Source of the DNA: an uncultured Dehalococcoidia bacterium
GTDB lineage: Bacteria; Chloroflexota; Dehalococcoidia; Lucifugimonadales; UBA3495
Direction: 5' to 3'
Assembly (NCBI GenBank): GCA_958295765.1
Contig: CATQHB010000002.1
Location: 1,314,091 to 1,378,090 of the forward strand
DNA: 64,000 bases
Part shown: piece by piece, positions 1-8,791 of the stretch
Numbering within the stretch: the first letter of the stretch is position 1
How the letters are laid out: the number at the start of each line of letters is the position of its first letter
Position numbers and translations under genes: made by a program
The notes under the pieces: model-generated
The model's database searches: none
What the model saw: the letters and a program-made list of their open reading frames with translations, nothing else
What the model was told of the DNA's origin: nothing

Positions 1-53
1 GCCGGGTTTCCCGCCCGGTTGGTCAACGTCAACATTGGTCAGATAACCGTCTG

Positions 54-347
54 ATGTCTCCCTTTATCCGGGGAGTTTCCTTTGCCGAGGCATTAGCGCG
101 GTTCCGAATGTTGGGTTGGAGCGGTGACCGTCAGGAAGGTTCGCATCATCATCTGATACATCCGCATCTGCCGGGCGTCCGGCTCAATTTGCCGGATCAT
201 CGGCAACACGATATTGACCCGGTGATTCTGGGCAACGCGGTGGAAGATGCCGGTCTTACCCGTCATCAGTTCAATCAGCTAACCGGCTCAGGACGCCGCC
301 GGGCCGCCCGCCAAATTCGCCGGGAAGTGTATGGAATGTCGGAATAG
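54..347 (+). CDS. HicA-like mRNA interferase toxin
   Basis: The 97-residue protein resembles the small HicA/YcfA dsRBD-fold toxins that cleave mRNA. It has the N-terminal helix, then RQEGSHHHLIHP with the family's catalytic-His region (GSHH), a strand GVRLNLPDH, and a C-terminal helix ending in EDAGLTRHQF, matching the usual 'ILKQAGLT' segment. No HicB antitoxin follows; the next gene is fumC. A partner could lie upstream, outside the window. The frame is open to the window edge, but the ATG at 54 matches the usual HicA N-terminus. No clear Shine-Dalgarno is visible. The family assignment rests on motif resemblance. Confidence 0.7.
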   Translation: MSPFIRGVSFAEALARFRMLGWSGDRQEGSHHHLIHPHLPGVRLNLPDHRQHDIDPVILGNAVEDAGLTRHQFNQLTGSGRRRAARQIRREVYGMSE

Positions 348-436
348 GGCAACTTGGCGCCGCCCGGCCAACGCTCAAGGGCTAACCTAAAGTCAGACAC
401 TTAACCTATATCTATGGTCAGGATGGTACAGCAAGA

Positions 437-1858
437 ATGACAACCAGCAACCCGAACCTAAGAATTGAACGCGACTCTATGGGTGAAATGCAGGTGCCGG
501 CCGATGCCCTGTACGGGGCCTCGACTATGCGGGCGGTGCTCAACTTTCCCATCAGCGACCTGCGCTTTCCCCGCTCTTTTATCCGCGCCCTGGGCCTGGT
601 CAAGCAGGCGGCGGCCCGGACTAATATGTCCCTGGGCGTTCTGGATGAGGCGGTGGGCAACGCCATCGTCGCGGCGGCCCAGGAGGTTATCGACGGCGAG
701 TTCGACCGGCACTTTGTCCTGGATATTTTCCAGACCGGTTCCGGCACTTCCACCAACACCAACGCCAACGAAGTCATCGCCAACCGGGCCTCCCAAATCC
801 TGGGCGGCGACCTGGGTTCCCGCCTGGTGCATCCCAACGACCACGTGAACCTGGGCCAGTCCTCCAACGACGTAATCCCGACCGCCATGCACCTGGCCGC
901 CCTCATCGCCATTCGGGAAGACCTGATTCCCGGCCTGGAAACCCTGCGGGACGAGTTGCAAAGGAAGGCCGACGACTTCTGGCCGGTTATCAAGACCGGG
1001 CGCACCCACTTGCAGGACGCCACCCCGGTACGGCTGGGGCAGGAGTTCCTGGGCTTTGCCGGGCAGGCGGAGAATGGCATCCGGCGACTGCGCCGGGCGG
1101 AGGCGGCTCTGGCCGAGGTAGCATTGGGCGGCACGGCGGTCGGCACCGGCGTCAACACCCACCCGGAGTTTTCCGCCCGCACCTGTCAAACCCTGTCGGA
1201 AACCGCCGGCGTTACCGTGCGGGAAACGGACAATCATTTCCAGGCCCAGGCCACGCTGGACGCAGTAGTTGAGGCCAGCGGCGAACTGAAAACCATCGCC
1301 GTCAGCCTGCACAAAATCGCCAACGACATCCGTTTTATCGCCTGTGGCCCCCGGGCCGGGCTGGGGGAAATCACCGTGCCCGAGGTTCAGCCGGGCAGTT
1401 CCATTATGCCCGGCAAGGTCAACCCGGTCATCGCCGAGTCGGTTATCCAGGTGGCGGCGCAAGTGGTGGGCAACGATGCTACCGTTACCCTGGCCGGCCA
1501 GGGCGGTTACTTCGAGTTGAATACGATGATGCCGGTGGCAGCCTACAATCTGCTCCAATCCATATCCCTGCTGGCGGCGTCGGCCAACAACTTTGCCGAG
1601 CAGTGCGTCAAGGGAATCGAGGCGACCGACGTGGGGCCGGCCATGGTGGAAAAGGGGCTGATGCTGGGAACGGCCCTGGCGCCGGCCATCGGCTACGACG
1701 CGGCGGCGGCCATCGCCAAGGAGGCCGCAGCCACCGGCCAGACCATCCGCGACGTGGCCCGGCAGCGCACCGAAATTTCCGACGCCGACCTGGAACAACT
1801 GCTGAACCCGGAGGATATGACCAAGCCCACCCTGGAGGTTCGGGGCGGCGGCGGTTAG
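437..1858 (+). CDS. fumC: Class II fumarate hydratase
   Basis: This enzyme reversibly hydrates fumarate to L-malate in the TCA cycle as a cytosolic homotetramer. The 473 residues carry all landmarks of the fumarase/aspartase superfamily: GSGTSTNTNANEVIANRA near 101, HPNDHVNLGQSSND near 132, KTGRTHLQDATP near 186, and the signature GSSIMPGKVNP at 320-330, which holds the catalytic serine loop. The 'MPGKVNP' form (not 'MPAKVNP') and the IERDSMGEMQVP start favour fumarase over aspartase. Length is normal for the family. The Shine-Dalgarno before ATG 437 is weak (AGCAAG). Confidence 0.95.
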   Translation: MTTSNPNLRIERDSMGEMQVPADALYGASTMRAVLNFPISDLRFPRSFIRALGLVKQAAARTNMSLGVLDEAVGNAIVAAAQEVIDGEFDRHFVLDIFQTGSGTSTNTNANEVIANRASQILGGDLGSRLVHPNDHVNLGQSSNDVIPTAMHLAALIAIREDLIPGLETLRDELQRKADDFWPVIKTGRTHLQDATPVRLGQEFLGFAGQAENGIRRLRRAEAALAEVALGGTAVGTGVNTHPEFSARTCQTLSETAGVTVRETDNHFQAQATLDAVVEASGELKTIAVSLHKIANDIRFIACGPRAGLGEITVPEVQPGSSIMPGKVNPVIAESVIQVAAQVVGNDATVTLAGQGGYFELNTMMPVAAYNLLQSISLLAASANNFAEQCVKGIEATDVGPAMVEKGLMLGTALAPAIGYDAAAAIAKEAAATGQTIRDVARQRTEISDADLEQLLNPEDMTKPTLEVRGGGG

Positions 1859-1932
1859 ACTACTGTTAGACTAATGGTTCAGCCAGGGGCGGCGGCCTAC
1901 CGCCAATCATAGGCAATCATAATAGACATAAT

Positions 1933-1937
1933 GGAGG
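1933..1937 (+). promoter_or_regulatory. Strong ribosome binding site of the Lin0512-family gene
   Basis: GGAGG lies 9 nt before the ATG at 1947 and fixes that start. Confidence 0.7.
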
Positions 1938-1946
1938 TAACAAGTT

Positions 1947-2291
1947 ATGGCTCTGGTAAGATGTGTAACCGAGATGGGGATGGGCGTGGACGTGCATGGG
2001 CTGGACTACACCAACGCGGCCAAGCGGGCCGTATTTGATGCCCTGCACCACAGCAGCCTGGGTTTCCAAAGGCTCATCGGCAAGACCGCCGACGATATGC
2101 GGGTGGACGTAACGATTGGCGTGCCGGAACCCGGCGCGGTGGATGGCGACGCGGTCATTGCCACCCTGCCTCACGGCACTGGCTACATCAACGTAGTTCA
2201 GGGCGGCTTGCAGGTGCTGAACGACGAAGGGACTGACGGCACTTTGATTGCCAATGCCATCGTTATCGTCAGCTTTGACGACGGCAACTAG
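1947..2291 (+). CDS. Lin0512 family protein
   Basis: The 114-residue protein matches the conserved Lin0512 family of unknown function: N-terminal VRCVTEMGMGVDVHGLDYTNAAKRAV, a middle VDVTIGVPEPGAVDGDAV, and C-terminal ANAIVIVSFDD. The family is small, soluble and found in diverse bacteria; no biochemical role is established. It follows fumC by 88 nt on the same strand and ends just before a bidirectional terminator-like hairpin, so the two may share a transcript. Confidence 0.85.
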   Translation: MALVRCVTEMGMGVDVHGLDYTNAAKRAVFDALHHSSLGFQRLIGKTADDMRVDVTIGVPEPGAVDGDAVIATLPHGTGYINVVQGGLQVLNDEGTDGTLIANAIVIVSFDDGN

Positions 2292-2311
2292 GCGGCGGCT
2301 TGCCGGCAAGG

Positions 2312-2341
2312 AAAAGGGCGGGTTAGAAACCCGCCCCTTTT
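2312..2341. terminator. Bidirectional intrinsic terminator
   Basis: A hairpin with arms GGGCGGGTT/AACCCGCCC and loop AGA is preceded by AAAA and followed by CTTTT. It sits between the plus-strand Lin0512 gene and the minus-strand gene ending at 2387, so it can end both transcripts. Confidence 0.75.
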
Positions 2342-2386
2342 CTTGTAACCGATTTTCCGTCTGTCCGGGTGGACAAGGCTCCGGGC

Positions 2387-2629
2387 TTAATGCTCCTGGG
2401 GAGCGCGGGTGCCGAAAACCTTGTTGCCCTTGACGAAAATACACTTGCGAATGTTGTTTTCCAACTCGGTGGGGTCTTCGACGGCGGGGTAGCGCAGCCG
2501 GGCTTCCGGGCTACGCAGATAGTCGTACACCTTTTGCAGAACGTCGTCCTCCGAATCCCCCTGGATGATGGTCTTGTCCCGAGAGTCGGACAGGAAGTTG
2601 CTGGGGCGAACATAGTAAACGTCTGGCAT
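2387..2629 (-). CDS. Hypothetical protein, 80 residues
   Basis: I do not recognise a family. The protein is small, soluble and charged, starting MPDVYYVRPSNFLS, with no signal peptide, membrane segment or cysteine pair. It is supported as real by a near-perfect Shine-Dalgarno (AGGAGGAG at 2633-2640, 3 nt from the ATG) and by a TTGACA-based promoter upstream at 2707-2736. It is transcribed alone, convergent with the Lin0512 gene. Confidence 0.7.
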   Translation of the reverse strand: MPDVYYVRPSNFLSDSRDKTIIQGDSEDDVLQKVYDYLRSPEARLRYPAVEDPTELENNIRKCIFVKGNKVFGTRAPQEH

Positions 2630-2706
2630 AATCTCCTCCTCCCAATTATTCCGGTATTCCAGATTGTGCCGGCGTTCAAGCCGGGGCGTTGCTTGCTATA
2701 AAGCAA

Positions 2707-2736
2707 TCTATACACTATCGGGCGCCAGGTTGTCAA
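2707..2736 (-). promoter_or_regulatory. Sigma-70-type promoter for the 80-residue gene
   Basis: On the minus strand a perfect -35 TTGACA (2731-2736) is followed after 18 nt by TATAGA (2707-2712). The predicted start, near 2700, gives a leader of about 70 nt to the ATG at 2629. Confidence 0.5.
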
Positions 2737-2811
2737 TGCCGTTGGCGGTTGCCGCCGGGGTATAGGCCAAGTCCACGCCGGGAACAAAACCCGCTCATAG
2801 TGATAACCATG

Positions 2812-2957
2812 CCGCTCATGGTGAGCTTGTCGAACCACCCTTTCATCCTTTGGCAAGCTCAGGATGAGCGAAATACAAAGGAGACAAGCCACCCCATCCG
2901 CTCATGGTGAGCTTGTTGAACCACCCACCCCGTCCTTCGACAGGCTCAGGATGAGCG
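2812..2957. repeat. Two palindromic 'CGCTCATGGTGAGC' repeats (family 2)
   Basis: Copies at 2812-2870 and 2898-2957 each consist of an arm CGCTCATGGTGAGCTTGT, a short spacer and an inverted arm ending CAGGATGAGCG. With the promoter at 2707-2736 they fill the gene-free stretch 2630-2963; nothing else is visible there. Confidence 0.85.
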
Positions 2958-2963
2958 GAGCAG

Positions 2964-4556
2964 TTACTCCTTATCCTCCGGCCGGCCCCAACCGCCGCCG
3001 CCGGGGGTGCGGATGCTCAGCACGTCCCCGGCCGCTACGTCCAGCGTCTCCTTGCCGGCCAGGTGGACTTCCTCGTAGCCGCCCTTGAGCAGTACGTTTT
3101 CTCCGGGGTGTCCGTGATGGCCGCCGTGAAAACCGGGGGGGTGAAACTTGCGCCGCTCGGACAGAATGGTGACCCGGGCCGGGCTGAGAAACTCCACGTC
3201 CCGCACCAGTCCGTCGCCGCCCCGGTGCTGGCCGTCGCCGCCGGAACCCCGCCGCAGGGCGTACCTCTTGAGACGCAGGGGAAAGGCAAACTCCAACGCC
3301 TCAATGGGGGTGTTCATCGTGTTGGTCATGTGGGTGTGGATGCCGGAAATGCCGTCCTTGCCGGGCCGGGCGCCCATGCCGCCGCCGATGGTCTCGTAAT
3401 AGACGAAAGGCCGGTTCCGTTCCAGGTCGTGGCCTCCGATGAGCAGATTGTTCATCGTTCCCTGGCTGGCCGCCGGTATCAACTCCGGCAGGGCCTGGGC
3501 CATGGCGGTCAGGAGAACGTCGGTAATGCGCTGGGAGGTCTCCACGTTGCCCCCGGCCACGCCCCGCTGCGGTTCCGGGTTCACCAGCGTTCCCCGGGGC
3601 GTGATGATGCTTACCGGACGCAGGCAGCCCTGGTTGGCCGGGGCCGCGTCGCCCACCACGCATCGCACCATATACAAGCTGGCCGAGACGGTTACCGCCT
3701 GGGGAGCGTTGATGCACCCCGGCCGTTGGGGCGACGTTCCGGTAAAGTCAATGGTCATCCGGTCGCCGTCAATGGTAATGGCTACGGCGATGGGCACCGG
3801 TTCCTCGGTAAGGCCGTCATCGTCCATATAGTCCACTACCCGGTACACCCCGTCCGGGATGTGGGCGATGGCCTGGCGCGTAACCCGCTCCGAGTAGTCG
3901 AGCAGGGCGGCCATGTGTTCCAGGGTGTCGGCGGCGCCATAGCGTTCCACCACCTCTTGCAGCCGCCTTTCACCGACCCGGATAGAGGCGATTTGCGCCG
4001 CCAGGTCGCCCCGCCGTTCCTCCGGCGTGCGGGAGTTGCGGCAGATGAGTTGCACCACTTCCTGATTGAGCCGGCCGCCCCGGGCCAGCTTGACCGGCGG
4101 CAGAATCAACCCCTCCTGGTACAACTCGGTGGACAGGGGCAGTGAGCCGGGGGTCATACCGCCCACGTCGGCGTGATGGCCCCGGTTGGATACGAAACCC
4201 ACCAACTCCTTTGCCCCGTCCCGTTCCACGAAAACCGGGGCGACCAGGGTAATGTCCGGCAGGTGAGTACCGCCCAGGTAAGGGTCGTTCAGGATGACCA
4301 TATCGCCGGGCCGCAGGGCGCCGGGGAAGGTATCCAGGGCCGCCTGAACTGAGGCCGGCATCGCGCCCAGGTGTACCGGCTGGTGGGCGGCCTGGGCCAC
4401 CATCTGCCCGGCCGGGTCGAAAATAGCGCAGGAAAAGTCCCGCCGCTCCTTGATGTTCGGGGAATAAGCGGTACGCAGGAGGGCTACGCCCATCTCCTCG
4501 GAAACCGAGATGAACATATTCTTGAAAACTTCCAGGCTGATCGGGTCAACGGCCAT
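2964..4556 (-). CDS. hyuB: Hydantoinase B/oxoprolinase family protein
   Basis: This is the HyuB-type subunit of the ATP-dependent N-methylhydantoinase/5-oxoprolinase/acetone carboxylase superfamily. HyuB pairs with HyuA to hydrolyse cyclic amides or related substrates. The 530 residues open with the typical DPISLEVFKNMFISVSEEMGVAL, then GDMVILNDPYLGGTHLPDITL, GFVSNRGHHADVGG and C-terminal RRGSGGDGQHRGGDGL and TPGGGGWG motifs, so it is full length. A GAGGTG Shine-Dalgarno precedes ATG 4556. The HyuA partner is upstream on the same strand, separated by a PIG-L deacetylase. Substrate cannot be told from sequence. Confidence 0.93.
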   Translation of the reverse strand: MAVDPISLEVFKNMFISVSEEMGVALLRTAYSPNIKERRDFSCAIFDPAGQMVAQAAHQPVHLGAMPASVQAALDTFPGALRPGDMVILNDPYLGGTHLPDITLVAPVFVERDGAKELVGFVSNRGHHADVGGMTPGSLPLSTELYQEGLILPPVKLARGGRLNQEVVQLICRNSRTPEERRGDLAAQIASIRVGERRLQEVVERYGAADTLEHMAALLDYSERVTRQAIAHIPDGVYRVVDYMDDDGLTEEPVPIAVAITIDGDRMTIDFTGTSPQRPGCINAPQAVTVSASLYMVRCVVGDAAPANQGCLRPVSIITPRGTLVNPEPQRGVAGGNVETSQRITDVLLTAMAQALPELIPAASQGTMNNLLIGGHDLERNRPFVYYETIGGGMGARPGKDGISGIHTHMTNTMNTPIEALEFAFPLRLKRYALRRGSGGDGQHRGGDGLVRDVEFLSPARVTILSERRKFHPPGFHGGHHGHPGENVLLKGGYEEVHLAGKETLDVAAGDVLSIRTPGGGGWGRPEDKE

Positions 4557-4621
4557 TTGTTCACCTCAGGAGTTTTTTCACCGCAGCGACACCGCAGAGA
4601 CGCAGCAGGCGGGGAAAAGCG

Positions 4622-5470
4622 TTACAACGCGCCCAGCAAATCCTCCCCCGGCGAGGCCAGGGTGTAATACTCCGTCCCCATTATCTCCCTGGTCATCTCC
4701 TCCGGCAGTTGGGCAAAGGGGCCGTTGGGGTCAATCTGGGTGCGGTGGCAGTTCAGGGAGGCGATCTTGGTATCCACCCAGGCGGTAACGTCCAGAGTCG
4801 TCGTTACATCCTCGTCCGGCGTGCCTACCGAATCAATGTCCTGGCTGGCAAAGGGGGGCGTAACGTCCATTTCCACCATCTTTTGCCAGATTCGCTGGAA
4901 ATTGCTGCGCGGGAAACCGACGTAGTAGAGCAGCCGGGGCGCCCAAACCGGCCGCTCCTGAGACAACTGTTCCGGGTAGGCGTCCGCAACGCCGGCCTGG
5001 TGAAAAGCGGCGGTAGCGTGCTGGCAGACGGCCCGGTGGTCGGGATGACCGTAACCCCCGGAAGGGTCATGGGTAATTACTACCTCCGGCTGAACTTCTC
5101 TGATGATGTTCACCAACTGCCCGATTGCCGTTGCCGGGTTGGCCTGGTGCAGGGAATCCGGGTGGTTGTTATCCTCGGTGCCGACCATGCCCGAATCCCG
5201 GTAGTTAAGAAACCGGACATCCGGCACGCCGGTAACCGCCATCGCCTGCCGCAACTCCTCCTGTCGCACCTGGGCCAGGTTGTCCGGCGTTGCCAGGGAC
5301 GGGTCGCTGATTTCCCCTACGTCGCCGTTGGTGGCGCAGACCAGGGTAACCCGGGCGCCCCGGGCCACCAGCATCGCCAGCGTCCCGCCGCTGCCAAATC
5401 CCTCATCGTCCGGGTGGGCGAACAGGGCCAACAGCGATAGTTGGGACAGGTCTTGAGTAATTGGGGACAT
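4622..5470 (-). CDS. PIG-L family zinc deacetylase
   Basis: Members of this family (MshB, BshB and GlcNAc-PI de-N-acetylase relatives) remove N-acetyl groups from sugar conjugates using zinc. The zinc and catalytic motif AHPDDE is near residues 18-23, followed by GSGGTLAMLVARGARVTLVCATNGD, and the second His motif GHPDHRAVCQ lies mid-protein. Length (282) is in range. It lies between hyuA and hyuB in one orientation and may act on the same pathway, which is inference. The substrate is unknown. A weak GGAG lies 13 nt before the ATG. Confidence 0.9.
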   Translation of the reverse strand: MSPITQDLSQLSLLALFAHPDDEGFGSGGTLAMLVARGARVTLVCATNGDVGEISDPSLATPDNLAQVRQEELRQAMAVTGVPDVRFLNYRDSGMVGTEDNNHPDSLHQANPATAIGQLVNIIREVQPEVVITHDPSGGYGHPDHRAVCQHATAAFHQAGVADAYPEQLSQERPVWAPRLLYYVGFPRSNFQRIWQKMVEMDVTPPFASQDIDSVGTPDEDVTTTLDVTAWVDTKIASLNCHRTQIDPNGPFAQLPEEMTREIMGTEYYTLASPGEDLLGAL

Positions 5471-5510
5471 AGATAGTCAAACTCCTTGAATAGGGGCAAG
5501 CCACCCCATC

Positions 5511-5570
5511 CGCTCATGGTGAGCTTGTCGAACCACCCACCCCATCCTTCGACAAGCTCAGGATGAGCGG
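5511..5570. repeat. Palindromic family-2 repeat
   Basis: A 60-bp element with arms CGCTCATGGTGAGCTTGTCG and its near-exact inverse. It lies between the PIG-L and hyuA genes, inside the presumed operon. Confidence 0.85.
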
Positions 5571-5605
5571 AACACATCAGTAACATCGGCTCCGGCCCGG
5601 CCTTC

Positions 5606-7654
5606 TTATAATCGTTCCGAAAGCGGTTCCAGAATCAGGTTGCCCAGCGGGTCAACGGCGCCGCCCCAGCCCGGCGGGGCGACTATGGTAGTGTCCAGTT
5701 GCAGGATGAGGGCCGGCCCCTCGATGCGGTTGCCGGGAACCAGTCCCTCCCGCTGGTATAGAGCCGTCGGCAAAGCCCCTTCCCGGAACACCACTTCGGC
5801 CTGCTCCAGCAGCGCCGGTGAGGCATCGGCGGGGCCTAAGGGCTGCGGCTCAATGCTGGGCTTTTCCATCGCCAACTCCAGTTTCAGCCGCAGGTTGACA
5901 ATCTCCACCGCCTCGGCCCGGTCGGCGTAGCCAAACCGTTGCAGGTGGGCCTGGTAAAAGCTGTTAGCAATGGAACGCCGCAAGTCGGCACGGCGGGAAA
6001 GCGCCGGGTAGTCAATGGTCAGCTCAAAGGACTGGCCCACGTAACGGACATCCAGGAAACGGCGGGCGGTCATTCTTTCCACCGGCAGCCCCTCCCGGCC
6101 CAGTTCCTCCCGGGCCTGGCCTTCCATCCCGTGAAACTCCTCCTCCAGCCGGGCCCGGTCAATGTCGCCGCCCCGCAGCATCACCGTCCGGGAGTAGTCC
6201 TTGACCACGTCGGCGATCGCTACGCCCAAAGCGGACAGGATGCCGGGGTGGGTGGGCAGCAGCACCCGGGGGATACCCAGTTCCTGGGCCAGTTCGCAAC
6301 TGTGCATCGGCCCGGCGCCGCCAAACGGCACCAGGGTAAAGCGGCGGGGGTCATAGCCCCGCTCCAGGGAAATAGTGCGAATGGCCCGCTCCATATTGGC
6401 GTTCACCACCCGGATAATCCCCAGTGCCGTCTCCTGAATTCCGGCCCCGATTTGCCCGGCCAGGCCGGCGATAATCGCCTCGGCCCGCGCTTTGTCCAGG
6501 GCCAACCGGCCGCCCAGGAATTGGGCCGGGCGCAACCGGCCCAGCACCAGGTTGGCATCGGTAACGGTGATGGCCTCGCCCTTGCCGTAGCAGGCCGGCC
6601 CCGGGTCGGCCCCGGCCGATTCCGGGCCGACCACCAGCGCGCCGCCGGAGTCCACCCGGGCAATAGAGCCGCCGCCGGCTCCGACGGTGTGAATTTCAAT
6701 CATCGGCACGCTGATCGGATAGCCACCGAGGGTGGCCGAGGTGGTCTCCTTAATCCGGCCGGGGCAAAGGGAAACATCGGTAGAGGTTCCGCCCATATCC
6801 AGGGTGATGATGTCCGGGTAGCCGGCCTGCGCCCCGGTATGGAAGGCGCCGACCACGCCCCCGGCCGGGCCGCTGAGAATCGTCCGCACCGGCTGTTCGG
6901 CGGCCAGGCGCGCCGTAATGCTGCCCCCGGAGGACTGCATAATCCGCAAACCCCGGCCCAGGGACTGCTCCAGTTCGGCCAGATAGCGGGCCATTATCGG
7001 GCCAACGTAGGAGTTCACCACCACCGTGCTGGTGCGTTCGTATTCCCGGAACTCCGGTATAACCTGGCTGGAAATGGAGATAAAGGGCGGGTTGGGCAGC
7101 CGGCGCAGGGCGGCCAGCAACCGCTCCTCATGCAGGGGATTCAGGAAGGAAAAGAGGAAGGAAACCGCTACGCCGTCCACCTGGGCCGTCTGGAGCAGGG
7201 CGGCCAGGGTTTCAATGGCCTGTGGGGTCAGATCTTCCAGGATGGCCCCGGTGTAGTCCACCCGCTCCGGCAGGCCAAAGCGCAGTTCCCAGGGGGCCAG
7301 GGCCGGGGCGCGTTCCAGGTTCAGGTCGTAGAGGTCGGAACGGCTCTGCCGGCCAATTTCCAGCACGTCCTCAAAGCCCAGGGTAGTTACCAGAGCGGTA
7401 CGCCCGCCCTTGCCTTCCAGCAGGGCATTGGTGGCTACGGTAGAGCCGTGGACGTACTCGGCCGGGCCGGCGTCTATTTCGGCAATGCCCCGCTGCACCC
7501 CCTCAGAGGGATTAGCCGGGGTGGAGGGCAGCTTGTGGACGGTCAACCGGCCGTCTTGCAGCACGGCGATGTCGGTGAAGGTGCCGCCAACGTCAATGCC
7601 GACTACGGTGCCAGACGTACCAGAGTTTCCGGTCATATTTGCAGCCAATCCCAC
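5606..7654 (-). CDS. hyuA: Hydantoinase/oxoprolinase A family protein
   Basis: This is the ATP-binding HyuA-type subunit that partners HyuB. The actin-fold start VVGIDVGGTFTDIAVLQDG is followed by VHGSTVATNALLEGKG, the hydantoinase A core EYERTSTVVVNSYVGPIM, SSGGSITARLAAEQPVRTILSGPAGGV split over residues about 240-270, and DMGGTSTDVS. The 682-residue length is normal. The GTG at 7654 overlaps the alaX stop by one base (TAGTG), implying translational coupling; an ATG at 7636 (676 residues) is an equally reasonable start. The substrate is unknown. Confidence 0.94.
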   Translation of the reverse strand: MGLAANMTGNSGTSGTVVGIDVGGTFTDIAVLQDGRLTVHKLPSTPANPSEGVQRGIAEIDAGPAEYVHGSTVATNALLEGKGGRTALVTTLGFEDVLEIGRQSRSDLYDLNLERAPALAPWELRFGLPERVDYTGAILEDLTPQAIETLAALLQTAQVDGVAVSFLFSFLNPLHEERLLAALRRLPNPPFISISSQVIPEFREYERTSTVVVNSYVGPIMARYLAELEQSLGRGLRIMQSSGGSITARLAAEQPVRTILSGPAGGVVGAFHTGAQAGYPDIITLDMGGTSTDVSLCPGRIKETTSATLGGYPISVPMIEIHTVGAGGGSIARVDSGGALVVGPESAGADPGPACYGKGEAITVTDANLVLGRLRPAQFLGGRLALDKARAEAIIAGLAGQIGAGIQETALGIIRVVNANMERAIRTISLERGYDPRRFTLVPFGGAGPMHSCELAQELGIPRVLLPTHPGILSALGVAIADVVKDYSRTVMLRGGDIDRARLEEEFHGMEGQAREELGREGLPVERMTARRFLDVRYVGQSFELTIDYPALSRRADLRRSIANSFYQAHLQRFGYADRAEAVEIVNLRLKLELAMEKPSIEPQPLGPADASPALLEQAEVVFREGALPTALYQREGLVPGNRIEGPALILQLDTTIVAPPGWGGAVDPLGNLILEPLSERL

Positions 7655-8364
7655 TATTCCGCCAACGCAATCCGCAGTCGCTTGTTGATGCGGCCCTTGC
7701 TTTCGTGGCCTGTTACCCGGATTGGCCCCACTTCGGAGGTGTTGGCGACGTGGGTTCCGCCGTCGGCCTGCAAGTCCAACCCGCTGATGTCTATGGTACG
7801 CACTTCCTGGATGTTGGGGGGTAGCAGGTTAATCTTGGTGCGAATCAGGTCGGGGGTCTGCTCGGCCTCGGCCCGGCTCAGGTTGTTGACGTGGACGGAA
7901 CGGGCCGCGCCTACTTCGGCGTTTATCTTTTCCTCCACTTCGCCGGCGAACTCGGCGGTCATCTGCTCCAGCTCAAAATCCATCCGGGCCTCGCCGGGGC
8001 GCATATCGCCGCCGGTTACCTTGGCGCCGTAGTCCCGCCACACCACGCCGCACAGGATATGCAGGGCCGTATGAGTCCGCATCAGGCGGTAACGCCGCTC
8101 CCAGTCGATACGGCCGGTTACCGTCGCGCCGGCGGCGGGCAGCGGCCCGTCAATGGTATGGACAATCCGGCCGTCGGCCCGCCCGACTTTGGTAACCGGA
8201 TACTCCCGTTCCCCGTCGGTCAGCGCGCCGGTATCGCAGGGCTGCCCGCCGCCGCCGACATAAAAGGCGGTCTGGTCCAGGACTACGCCGCCGTCCAACA
8301 CCTCGGTTACTACGGCGGAAAACTCCTGCAAATAGGCGTCAACCTGAAAAAGCAACTCGGTCAT
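7654..8364 (-). CDS. Alanyl-tRNA editing protein AlaX-like
   Basis: Free-standing AlaX proteins hydrolyse mischarged Ser- or Gly-tRNA(Ala) and resemble the AlaRS editing domain. The 236 residues contain GGGGQPCDTG near 37, the zinc motif HTALH (His98, His102) and DGGTHVANTSEVG (201-213). The usual CxxxH zinc pair is here DxxxH, with Asp201 in place of Cys and His205 kept. It is the first gene of a run and overlaps hyuA by one base. The Asp may be normal for this sublineage or may change metal binding. Confidence 0.88.
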   Translation of the reverse strand: MTELLFQVDAYLQEFSAVVTEVLDGGVVLDQTAFYVGGGGQPCDTGALTDGEREYPVTKVGRADGRIVHTIDGPLPAAGATVTGRIDWERRYRLMRTHTALHILCGVVWRDYGAKVTGGDMRPGEARMDFELEQMTAEFAGEVEEKINAEVGAARSVHVNNLSRAEAEQTPDLIRTKINLLPPNIQEVRTIDISGLDLQADGGTHVANTSEVGPIRVTGHESKGRINKRLRIALAE

Positions 8365-8544
8365 AATTCCTCGCCTTGATTCAAGTGGCCGGCAAAACCG
8401 TACCGCCCATTATAGCAAACTTGGGGGAGAACCTAAACTCTCCGTATCACCTTCCGCATCACCTTAACAAGGCAATCACGTCTTGACCGGGGCGACTCCG
8501 GCAACCGGCATCAGGTCAACCCCGGCAACCTTCGGCACTCAAGC

Positions 8545-8646
8545 AACCGTCGTTCCGGCGAAAGCCGGAATCCAGGAAATCCCCCCGGAAAAGAGCGTGC
8601 CGGCTGCATAGGGTTCTGGATTCCGGCTTTCGCCGGAACGACGGTT
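8545..8646. repeat. ~100-bp palindromic repeat (family 1)
   Basis: The ends are inverted copies starting AACCGTCGTTCCGGCGAAAG, with a second internal inverted pair (TCCAGGAAATCC/TTCTGGATTCC). It is one of ten copies in the window. The gene-free stretch 8365-8791 otherwise holds only the dnaN promoter region. Confidence 0.9.
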
Positions 8647-8672
8647 TGGCGATTCGATTGGGCTAAATCAAC

Positions 8673-8702
8673 TTGACTGTACCAATGTATCCTTGATATT
8701 TT
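8673..8702 (+). promoter_or_regulatory. Probable dnaN promoter
   Basis: TTGACT (8673-8678) and TATTTT (8697-8702) are separated by 18 nt, about 90 nt upstream of the dnaN ATG, in a locally AT-rich stretch. Confidence 0.4.
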
Positions 8703-8791
8703 GATATTTTCCTGGCCTAACTGCCACCTAATCCCCCTCAGCGGGGATGGGTGAATACTACCCGCATCTTGAAAAATCAGGTGGCCCTTAT

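Noticed and set aside
5939-8032. 697-residue plus-strand ORF opposite hyuA and alaX
   Set aside because: It lies antisense to two well-supported genes, is rich in Gly/Gln/His/Arg from GC-biased antisense codons and matches no family.
8647-8791. Possible replication origin next to dnaN
   Set aside because: I see no DnaA-box cluster (TTATCCACA-like), and dnaA is not adjacent.
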